NCBI GenBank assembly: GCA_014706295.1 | Contig: JACSVZ010000016.1 | Coordinates: 2,008,168 to 2,072,167 of the forward strand | Length of the DNA: 64,000 nt | Direction of reading: 5' to 3' | From: Lycocorax pyrrhopterus obiensis | Taxonomy: Eukaryota; Chordata; Aves; Passeriformes; Paradisaeidae | Shown here: positions 46,885 through 58,800 of the stretch, piece by piece | Numbering within the stretch: position 1 is the first letter of the stretch | Layout of the letters: every line of letters starts with the position of its first letter | Program-made: the position numbers and the translations under genes | Notes under the pieces: generated by a model | Seen by the model: only the letters and a program-made list of their open reading frames with translations | Database searches by the model: none | Told to the model about the DNA's origin: nothing

Positions 46885-49800
46885 CTGGAAGAGACACAAG
46901 AGGAACATCAGCCTCTGGAGGGGCTGTGACTGCCCAACATTGCGCCCTGCGCTCACGGTGGGTTTTAGGGAACTTTGTGTTGTGTCATCACCTGGAGGCA
47001 CTCAGAGAGCTCAGCCCACCATCCATGGACAGGCTGCAAGACCCTTTCAGGTTCTTTCATAAACTTACCCTTTCTTTCCCTTGAATAAATCCTTTGAGGA
47101 GCGATGGACCCACCTAAAATAACCAGCTGTGTCAGGGTACAAGTTCCTAGTGATGTTACACCATCCCTGGAAGTGTTCCACGCCAGGCTGGACAAGGCTT
47201 GGAGCTACCTGGTCTATAGAAGGTGTCCCTGCACATGGCAGGGGTGGAATAGGATGGTTTTTAAGGTCCCTCCCAACCCAAACCACTCTGGAATTCTATG
47301 ATTCCACGTAAATCATGGCTCAGCTGATGCAATCTACCCCTGCTAATGATCTGCTGTGCAATCTGCAATTCATGGGCCTGAATCCACCAGCACAGTGCAA
47401 GTGTCACATTTGGAGGTCGGTTCTCATGCCCTCTCTGTTCTTGTGTGAGTCACAGGGTCAGGGAGGGGAAATGCTCACTTTGGACCCATGGAGGGCAACT
47501 CACTAATCATGGACTTCATGTAGTGGCGGCCTTGGCAGCGCTGAAGTAATGGCTGGACTCTGATCTTAAAGGTCTTTTCCAACCTGAAGGACTCTGTGTT
47601 CCCATCATTGTGACAACTATCATGAGGGGGGTGTTACACATCCACACATCCTGGGCCAGCTGTGGGACATCTGGACAGCCCAGGTTTCCTGCAATACCTT
47701 CCTGTGTCTACCCCAGCTCAGCTTACCGGGATTCTTCAGGGATGAGCCCTTTGCAAGCAAGGCACATCATGATGCCTCCCACAAGGGCCAGGCCCCCCGC
47801 CACCCATCCGACGAAGAGGGCTGAGCCAAAGGTGTACCTGCAAAACAGGCATGGCTGGTTAGGGTGTGACAGGTCCTGTCTGCTGCTGCCAAGACACACT
47901 GAATGTTAGCATCCTCCCTCTGGCCCTACAGTTGTACCCAGAAGTCCCCAGAAGTTCCCAGAAGTCCCACCTGCAGTCTGAACCCCAAAGGCCTCCCTAT
48001 CTCATTCTTGAGCTGCAAGGGCAGAGACATCCCAGCCCATTCGCTTATCTCCAGCCCAGACAAGAGGCTCTTCCTCCCAAGAATAGTATTCCAAGTCCTG
48101 CAACCATCCCAACACACCCCCAGAGTTTGCCAATCCTTCAGCTGCAGCCCTGAGGGAGACTTCCACCATGGAGCACCCAGAGCCAGCTGAGCACCCACCT
48201 GTTCTGGACGTTCTGCATTCCCTGGAACATGCTGGTGGTGGACATCCAGAAGTTTGTGACCAGCATGTTGGCAAACACGGACACTCCAGTGATGGCACAC
48301 AGGCCTGAGATGGGACAGAAGGACAGACTGAGAGGCACAAAGTGCAAGAAGTCACCTGGAGCCTCAGAGAAACACCTCACAGCTCTGGAAAGGTGGGTGA
48401 GACACTGCTCTGTGGCCTTCAGCACAAAGGGGGACCCACAATGTGTTACACTTTTCTTACAGGTTTTCCTTGCATTTACAATCCAATATCAGGAATTCAG
48501 TGTCACACAACACAATCCCAAGCCAGACCAGCATCCAGGAACCCGTTCTCCTGGTGTGTTCTGTCACATAAATGAGTTTAACAAACGGATCTTTGTACAA
48601 AATACCCAGTAGTTCATTTTAAACATTTGTTTTACAGTTAACAAAAGATTCCCTGCCAGAATTTTTTTTAATGGGAAAACACACTCTCTGTCACGTGAAA
48701 GAGAAGATGTCTCCGGTTCACAGCCTGTTCATCCCCAGATGTGGAAGACCAGCCCCAGGAGGTGGGAACTTCTTCCATTCATCCAAACAGGGGATGTCTG
48801 GGATGGCCATCCCCTGACAATCCTGGCACTAATGCCAACCTTTGGTTTTCCTCAGCAGAGGAATTCACAGAACACTTGAGCGTGGAATCACAGGTTTGGG
48901 TTGGAAGGGACCTTAAAGACCAAGGATAAATAGGAGCTGGGATGTCCAGAAGAGCTGAAGTCCAGAACTTTTGGCAAAAAACCCTCTCATGACACTTTTG
49001 TTTTGTTCTTCCTTCCACAGTGTCCAAGGCCAGGTTGGATGGGGCTTGCAGCCCTGGGCCGGTGGAAGGTGTCCCTGCCCATGGCAGGGGGCAGAACTGG
49101 ATGACTTGTAAGGTCCTTCCAACCCAACCCATTCCATGACTCCATGGTTCTAAAATGATAGATGTAAAATACAAAATTAAAGCTGTGTGGCAGAAGGTGG
49201 TTTCCTCTTCCTGGCTTGCACTTATTGAAGTTGTGTTGAGTGTCTCATATCCCAACAAAAGTTAAGTGTTGAGATTTGAAGGATTTTAAATAGGGACATT
49301 CTCCTTCCCTTTGTTAGGACATAGATTTCATTTGATTCTTATCTCCAAAATAATGTAGGAAAACATTACAACAAAGTGGCGTATTAAGCGTTTGCAGTTT
49401 TGAGGGAGCTGGGCATTCCTGCAGCGTTGTAACCCAGTATTTAAAACTTACAAACCAGGCTACAACAACTCTGAGAATCTTCCTAAAATTATTATGGATA
49501 AAGCCTGAAACTGGTAAAAAATATTCTGTATAAATAAACGCTATGATAATACATGACAACAACATATACAAAATGAATCAAGAGATAAATTTCCTTTTCC
49601 ATCGGTGGTGATGCCTTATCAGGCCTCTTAGACACAGAGACCAGACAGAGTAAAGGAACAAAGGTAGGTATTTATTTGAAGGGCCTTCAAGGTACACCCT
49701 GGGGAGCCAGAGGCTATTGCCAAGATGGACCCCAAGATGGACGACAGGTCACGAGTTCTTCACACTTTTATAGGTTTGGTTCATTTGCATATCAGGGTCA

Positions 49801-52800
49801 ATTCTCCAATTAAAACCCCAGTTAAATGATGTAATTCCCCTTAGCTACCCCCCCTTCAGAGACTCCTTGGTTTACACCCCTTGGGCTCAGGATGGTCCAG
49901 GTGTCCTTGAAGAGCAGTCCGGAGAGGCTTTGTTGTGTCTAACAGGCACGAGAGAGCAGAAAGTAACAGGCCACAAGAAGCTTCAAAGTTGCACACTAAG
50001 CAGTACAGAGTTTAAAAAATATAAAAGTTAAAACCTAAGGCATCAGTGGGATGTGTTTTCAGCCTTCCATGTTTTGTCCATACAAACTTCTGGTTTCCAG
50101 AGATTTTTTTTGTTCCCTAATCAGAGGTAAAAACCACTTGACCCCAAGAGATCAGACTGGAGGACAATGCCAATAAATTCAGAAACGCACCGAGACTTGC
50201 CCAGTCCTCAATTCCAGAGAAATGCAAAGCCTACCACATGGAAGACACGACAGTTCCCACTTACCAGCAATGATGAACATGATGCCGGAGGTCAGGGTCA
50301 TGTTGGCTTTGGCGGTATCCTCCATGCTCCCAATCCGGATGCATTTCAGGGCAAAAATGCACACGAGGAGGCCGAGGATTCCCAGGACAATCCCCACGAT
50401 CATGAGGGCTCTCACAGCCTGGAACATTGCTGCAAAACAAACAGCAAGAGGCTTGCTGAGTGGCTGAAATGGGATTTGTCAGAGTCTGGGGGATTTTCAA
50501 AGATTGCCTCTGTCTGAAAACAAAAATATTAAAGAAAACCGTGGAAAATGGGCACTGGATCTACTCTGTATCATCTGGGGCACCTCTGGAAGTGCGGCGT
50601 AACTTCCCAAAGAGTTTCATGGTTTAGGCAGCTTTTTTTTAGAAATGTTCATTAGCACCAGTCGTGAAATACGTGAAATACAGAAGAGTTAGTAAGGAGC
50701 TGGGATAAGCATGCATTGTTCCATAATCACAGTGGTTGAGAAAGGGCTCTTCTTTCCTTCCCAGTCAGCAATGGAAGCAGACAGCTCCACCCAGCTATCC
50801 AGGATATTTCCAACTACTGCGTGACTCAAAAATGCAGTTCTGTATGTTCCTGCTTCCCGGGAAAGCACATGAAAAAGAGCAAAATCTCCTTGAGAAACAC
50901 TACATGGAGAGCAGGAGAGAGCATCAAAGCTCTGGCAACCATCTCCCTCACCGTATCCTTCTCAGTGTTATTTGGAACATCAGTCCTGGATAAATCTGTC
51001 CATGCTCATGAAAAAAACCATCCAAATACCCCCATCCTGAGTTTGTTCAGCAGCATGTCATGAGCTGGGAATGCTGGTGGGTCATGCCCATGGGAGCTGA
51101 GGCCTGAAGCAGGCAAAAGCCCTCCAGACTCCTCTTGGATGGAGTAGAAAAGTAGGAGGAAAAGTAAAGAGAAACTTGCACCTTTAAAACTGGAGAAGTG
51201 GTGGGGGAAAGAGTACTTGAATACCAAGGTGATTCTCTAATAAGGTGGCACATGTCCCATCTTTCTCCAGACTCTTCCGCTTCCCACCTGTGCACGAGAC
51301 CCTGGCAGAGACGGGAAGGCGGCAGAGCCCTGGAGGGGGTGCTGGGAGGTATTTCAAGGGCTGTTGGGATTTGGCTGGGACACTTTGCAGCCTCTCCTTG
51401 CCCTGCCACCACTCCCACAGCCCTGGGTCTGGCTTTGGTGCTCCCCACGCATGATTGCCCCTCTTCAGGGAAGAGAAAGTGGGCTCGGGATGAAGTGAAA
51501 CAGGTGGAAAACACATTCCACAGCCCCAGGGACTTCTCCACCCTGTCTGTCACCCCTTTTCTGGGTGACTGTGGTGCCCAAGGGTGCAGGAGAGCACAGA
51601 GCCCCTGCTGGCCTTGCACTGGTTGGGAGGAGGGTTTGTAAACCCTTCCCAGGAGGGTGCTGGGTGCCTGGGTGGCTCTCCCGGCCTGTGGGGTGTCAGG
51701 AAGCTGAGCAGAACCGTGCTGGCACCACGGCGCACAAGGAAGCGGGCGGGCTGCCATTCCACAGGCCGGGAATACACCACCTTCTCCCAGCAGGCAGTCC
51801 CACCGCCTGAGCTCTTATGACTCAATTTGCCCTTATCAGCTGATAAGGAGTGCTAACGAGCCGGGGGTTTTCAATCTCCCATTCATCAGCCCCCAGGTAG
51901 GAGCTCATTAGTTATGCTCCATCAGGGAATGGCGGATACGCCTTATCAGCCCTCAGAGGTTGTTCCGCAGCACCTGATGGGAAGCAGAAAGAGGAGGAAA
52001 TCTCAATCCTCGTTTGTCTTTGCAACCACCAAAGTTTCTTTGCAAATGCTTTTGTTTCCAGGCAGGCAGGAGAGGCTGATAATCCAAGGCTATGGCTCAT
52101 GATGGAAGCTCCTTGTCCCCAAGACAGTGCTTCCTTCATTTCTTAGTGTTTCCTGCACGTTCCTGGGTGTCATCACTGGTGTGTTTTCAACCCATCGAGC
52201 GGTGACCCCAAAGATCCCACAGAGAGTTTGTTGGTTCCCAGGAGAGGTGCTCTGGTGCCTTGGGTGCCCATGGAAGGACACAACAGGCAGACCACGCCAA
52301 GCAGCCAAGGATGCTCCACTTTTGCTGGAGCACTGGAGTGAATCTCCATTGAAAGGAGATTTGGAAAGGGGAGGAAGACGAACACAGCAGGACATGACAG
52401 AAAAAACGCCAGATAACCATCAGCAGCCATTCCTGCCTCCATGAGACTGAGTTATGCACCACCTCCACTAAGGGATGGAAAGGAGAAGGAAGTTCTCCCA
52501 GGCCTGCTGTGGCACGAAGACGTCTCCACTTGGCTCACGGGACTTGGCGTGGGAGCTCTTTGGAAAGGCAGCACTGCTGTTTCAAGGGAATTTTGGCATC
52601 CACTGAAAGTCCTCTGAAAAGAGCTGCTTTCCAGAGGTGAATGACCTCTGCTTGGAGGAAGGAGTGGAAGGGCTTAGACAAACAAAGGGGGAGACTGAGG
52701 AAAAATGGTATCAGGAGCAGTAGGAAGCAAACAGCCCTGGAGTTACAAACCTGCCTTTGGCACACACCTTTTGCATGAGGGAGGATAACTTGGCTTCTGC

Positions 52801-55800
52801 ACAAGGGCTGGTGTTCCACAACAAGGGAATAGCAAAAGCACCAACAGAAATAGCTTCTCCACCAAAATAAATGCCAGTGATGTGAAACCACAGCCTGCAT
52901 CCCTGTTTTGCAGAGGTAAGGGAAACGAGATAGTTGTCTTTCTCCCCAGTGTGAGTGGTGAGAGGCGAGTGAGGTAAAGCAATTTCAAGTCATTTAAATG
53001 ACCATCACCTGCATTTCTGTTGCTAATACATAATAAAAAGGTGGAATCTGACTTTGTGACCAGTAATGATTGATGGGATAAAGAAATTTTACAGAAATTA
53101 AGTAAATTCCAGCAGGGACATTTTTTCTATATGTTTGAAGGAATTAATCAATTAAATGGATTCATAAAGATAACTCTGACAGAAATTGTCCGAGACTGCT
53201 TTGCATGTTTTTTTTATTGCCATATTACTTAATAATAACTGAGAAAGTAAAATCTTGATTGGGATAAATTGACATCAAAATGATGGTTCCCATTTCCTCG
53301 TGGCTCATTTAAAACACAATCACCTGCCCACAGCATTATGAGGAGATATAGTGGTCAACATTTTGTAGAGATAGTTGGATAAATCTAAGTTTTAGTCTTT
53401 AAAATAAATATTCCCATGGGAGAAGTGACTCTAAATATCAGGTTTGCTCTTCCAAGTGGGAAAGAATTCACCTGGCAATCCTGAAGCTGGGTGCACAGAG
53501 ACACATTTATTCCATGGCACCCCTCGGAGAGTCACGGGTCCTCAGCAAAGCTTGAGGGCATCCCTGAGGATGGCATCCCTGAGGATGGCATCCCTGAGGA
53601 CACAGGGCTGGAACCCACATCACACTTGGATCAACAGCTGCAAAAGGCCTGTGCACAGCAGTGCTTGCTTGGACCTTTCTGTGATCATGCACTAGGAGTG
53701 AGAAATGCTCCCAGGGCCAAATTTACTGCTGGGCTGGGAGCACTGGAACGCCCTCACATGCAGCGGGGTAGGAACAACAGCTCTTTTGTGAAAATTAGCA
53801 AGCAAACAGGACAGCAATACCCCTCTGCACTCTGCTTCTGTAGGCACTAACTCTGCCCAGGTGATGGGGAGTGACTGAACACACCTTTCCCCTTCTCACC
53901 CTTCCTACCCGCGCCTCTCACAGTCAGATTTCTCCAATTCCAGTTCTCTCTTTGGAAAAACAGTACATTTCCATTCTTTCCATCATCCTATAACACTGCA
54001 CAACTGCATACAGTCCTTTTCCTTGTGTTTCCATTCCAAGGAGCAATGCCTGGGGGGGTTAAACACCCTCACTCTCCTCACCTCAGCAGAACTGTGCTGA
54101 TTTATGCCAGCAATGGTGCTGAACCCTTGATGCTCGCCCAGAGATCCCCCACACATGCTCCAGGTTGTAACCCCCACCAATAACCTCCACCACAAAAATT
54201 ATTTTGGCAACAAATACGCTCCTATTTTTGTGCTCATACACTGGAAATGTTATTCTTCTCAAAGTGCCTTAAGATATCTGCTGCTCCTTTCAGATGGAAA
54301 CAGTGCAGATCACCCAGGGGAGCCCCTGGGTGACACCTGGTGCATTTTTGCCCCTACCTGGCAGCCCAAGGATGGTGAAATACGGCCTACATTCCGTGAA
54401 GCCGGAGCTCTGCCGCACGCAGCTCCTCCACAGCCCCTGGTACTGGAACACGGCCGTGACCGGGTTGTCATACAGGTCCTGTGTGCTCCACGTGTCCATG
54501 GCCGTGGCCATGATGCTCCCCCCAATGCCCAGCGACGACACGAGGAACCCCATCACCTGGCAGAGGGTGGTGGACATGGTGTGTCCCCGGAGAGTGGAGG
54601 TGACACGGCCCCGAGGGAGCCGCAGTCCTAATGGAGCACCGCACTCCTCTTGCCTGAGCCACCAGAAGTGCAGCTGCTCTTATCAGATGCTTTCCATTGA
54701 GCGCTGTTTACTCAAAGTGTTTTTGCAAGATAGTCCAGTTTCACTCTCGCTGCCAGGGAGGTTTGTGCCGGCAGGGCTGGAGATACGAGCTTTTGTCCTT
54801 TCGAAGTGCTTGTCCTTCCACGTTTAAGCAGCCACGCTCTGCCGAGTGTTGGGCAACCCACTTGGGGCTTGGCCAGCCCCCTGAAACCCTTTGTTGCCCT
54901 TTGGGCCTCTCCTGCCTGCTTGGCACAGGGCAAGGACCATGCCCCCAGGGGAATTCAGCACCTGGCCCGGGCCACCACCTCCCCATCCCTCTGCTTATGC
55001 CACCAGACAATCTGTCCCCCATGGAAGTGTCCCCACAAGAGGCACAATGAGAGGACTCTGGCAGAGGATGTGAGGCCACCAGCCCAGCCCAGGGACGTGG
55101 CTGCTCCTTGCAGTGCCCTCAGGCATCACTGAGCTTCCATTAGATGCTGACCATGGCACAACCCAGGGCACCAAGCCAAGAACCCCAAACCGATCCAGCA
55201 AAGTTCCTCCAGTGCTGTTCTCCACCCGCCCACATCCCCATTGCCATCACGAGGACACACTGAAACCCATGTGGGAGGAAGGAGAGTGCAGGGACAACTG
55301 GGAAAAGGCCTTTCTGAGGGGATGCTTGTCCATACTGACTGGAGGGATGGTCCTGGGAAAGAGATGGGGGATGTAAATAATGGGAAATTCATTATCACAG
55401 TGGAGAGGTGCTGGGCTCGTGGGAGCGATATAAATCCACCGTGCCCCTCTGCCAATGGAGTCAGTGAGGTACAAGGGCCTTCCAGACTTCACACGCATCC
55501 ATTCTCATCCAGTATCCCTCTCCAACTGATTTACTTCAGCCCTGACCTAGAAACAAATTCCTGCTTAACCTCTCCATGCCACAGGCACCATCCACACCAG
55601 CACCTGGATGTGAAGCCATGTGAAAGCCACCAGGAAGAGAGGACAGGCCGATGTGTGTCCATGGGGGAGCTACAGTGGGGTTATTACACCCCGGATATTG
55701 CTCCTGCCTTCTGGAGAACAACGAACCAGGACAGGCCTCGGCTTGTGGGGCTCTGCTGGAGCAGCCAGAGCACAATTCCATGTCTCCTGGCAATCACAGC

Positions 55801-58800
55801 CCTATCGAGTCAGGCACGAAATGTCTTTGCTTCCATCAGTTTTATTCAAATGCCATCATTTTCACTCACTTTGGCAAGTTTACATCAGAGGAAGGGTCAG
55901 TTCTGACCTACTTAAATTTGCCAGCAAAAATCATAAAGTGAAAAAAAAACATAGAAGGGAACCCTCAAGAACCAGAGGTGGTAAAGAGCTGCTCATCTTC
56001 TGTGAGGGACAGAGAATGCTGACTAAAATTCCTCATTTTGGATAAGGATTTGTGATAGATCAGGGTTGGAGAGGACCTAGAAGCTGAGACAACAACTAGG
56101 GATGAGGAGGACCTGGAAGACAGAAGGACAAAAAGTGCTAAAATGTGGTCAGTTCTCCTTCTCATCCCTTGTGGTCCCACAGCCAGAACTGTGTCCCAGT
56201 CTAGAAAATCCAGTTGCATCCAAGCCCTGATGCTCCTCAGCAGCTCTCCAGGATGACTCCTGTCCTCCCCATGCCCCAGGACTCGCCTTCTTGTTTCTGG
56301 CCATCCAGTGGTAAGAGCCCACACTCCTTTTTCTGGGCTGAACCTCTTCAGAATAGGTCAGAGGGAGCAATATTCCTTTGAGACATAACCCCTATTCCCA
56401 AGTGTGCAAATTCCCAAGTGTGTGCAACAGTGCAGAGAAGCGAACCCATAGACTGGTCATAGCTAAAAATAACCCCTGGGGAGGAAAGGGAAGGAAAGGG
56501 GGAGAATTAAAGGGGTGAACATATTTTTTCCAGCTTTTTTTTCCCAAACACCTCTGCCACCTTTTAAATGATTGGTTTTTTTCTGCTCGGTTGGACATCT
56601 GGGTGGCTGCAGGAACACCAGTGGTGGTGGCCCTTCCATCCCTGTATCCATGTTTGCTTTGGTGGGAGGGGACACACCACTCCGTCATCCAACCTGACTG
56701 CTGGTTGTGCATGTGCAGCAGGAGCTGCTCTTCAAACCAACAGGGACTTTTCCTTCTCCAATATTTCACATCCCAAGCTCTGCTGATCCCCCCAAGACAC
56801 CTATTGGAAAGAGGGCCATCCCTGGATGTGCCCCTGCCCAGTCCGTCACCTCACTAACCTTTCCTTGGCAGTGGAATTTTCTCCTGTGGGTGGAGACACT
56901 TTCTCATCATGGCTCTTTCTCAGGGACATCAAAACCCCAGAGCAATGGTGGAGCAGTCAAAAAACATCATCAAACTCTTCAGGTGGGCAGGAAAGTCCAG
57001 GAGAACCAGTCTGGCTTTGATTTTCATGGCCAGATGGAACCATGTCTCTAAAGAAGGTAAACCAACACAGGGCTGGACATTCCCCACCGAAGCCTCGTAT
57101 GCTGTCCCCAGAAATTGAGCCGAGGAAGGAATTTTGGTGCTGATGGTCATGCTGCAGTCCTCAGTTAAGAGTTAAACACCCAGCCATGCTCACCACTCCA
57201 CACGTTGTCATCTTTGAAGAATTATTTTGGTTTGGGGGGGGTTCTGTTTGCTCATCCCTGAAAGTATTGGCTGAGGTGTCCTCCAGCCATCCCATTGCCA
57301 TTTCTCCTGCTCTGACTAGAACCATACTTGGAAAGAGTGGGAATTCAAAGCTCCCACACCTTCCTCAGTGGATGCTTGCAGCAGAGTTCTGGAGACAAAA
57401 CCCAAACTTGTTTCCTTCCCAACCCTTCCCCAGCACATTTCCTTTGCCTTTCTCAAATATTCGGATTTTAAGCTTATTTTTAATGGTTGTTTCTGAGCTG
57501 CCCACGACAGGGAAAAATACATTCATCCCATTTTCTCAGATAACAGAAGAACCCCTGGGAGTTTCATCTGAACTGTCGGCTCAGAGCACAACCCAAGGAG
57601 GGGCTGGGTGAGAGGAAAGCTGTGGAGTGAGTCTGAGCATCTTCACCACAGCCTGATGCTCATCTCCAGCCACCCCATGGAGATGACCACAGCCAGGGTT
57701 GGTTGAAGGATGGGAATCTCTCTCCAAGCAATCTGTGGGTTGTCTCCAGTGGTTGAATGCTTGGCCAGAGTCTTTCCCAATCCACATGGAAATGCTGAGC
57801 TGTGTCAGAGGAAGCGGAATGGCGAGGCTGCAGCTCACCAAGGAGCAGAGAACAGGGCTCCCGCTGAGCATTGGGACAACTCCGGTGGTTTATCCAAACG
57901 AGGAAAAGAAGGGGGCTTTGTGACCGCTCCCCTGTGCCTCTTTATTCCAGCTCATAGTTGCTTTATCTCTCCAGGCATTGACTCTATGTTATCTCAAAAC
58001 CAGTCCCTGGGCCCAGGCAGCTCCTGAATGTTATCGCCGCCTCTCCCACAAAAATCACCTCCAGCTCATGTTTGCTCTCAAATTTGCAAACACAGCTCAC
58101 ACCCTGCCAGCTGCTCACACCAGCCCAGCCTGCTCAGGCCCAGACTAAGCAAACCCACCCTTCTCTTCCTGCCCCTCCGTAGTCAGGACCACCTCAGGCT
58201 CCAGGAGTGTGTGGTCCACAATGAGAAAGGCTGAATGGCCTTTCTGGAATCCAGTGAGGGAAGTGGGTTGTGGAAGGACCCCATCCCAGCTCAGATCCAC
58301 ACCACTGGGTGGTCCAGAGGGTGCTCAGAGGTCCCTCAGCAGAGCATGAGGCTGTCCTTGCCTACATATCTATGAGCTGTAGCCCAGCCCCACATCTCCA
58401 CAGCCTTGCTCCTCTTCTGGCACTCATCCCAGATCCCTCAGGATTTTCTTTTCTTGTCTCTCATCCTTTCATGGTGTAAAGGCACAAAACAATAAATGTG
58501 ACAAACACACACTGAACTCCCTGCCACCTCCTCCCACCCTGAGTGTCACTGGGGTTCCTGAGAACTCTCTAAAGGTCTCCCATTGGCCCTTTCCCCATCT
58601 CCACACCTCTCTCAGCTCTAGCTGTGAGTGCAAACCCATCGGGGCCTCACACATGTCCTGGGGGATGCATCAAGTCTCCAGCCCACCTGGGCCACCTAAA
58701 TCCTTCTGTACCCAAAACTTGACCTCAAAAGACTTTAAGCAGGTTACAGCAGTTACCTGCAGATGTTTCAAAATTTGGAGCTGACCTGGCTGGGTAAAAG

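Noticed and set aside
46622..46897. Minus-strand frame of 91 codons with many TTP/ARG-like residues over CLDN18 exon 5
   Set aside because: It is an out-of-register shadow. The true exon frame gives the conserved claudin-18 tail ending in DYV.
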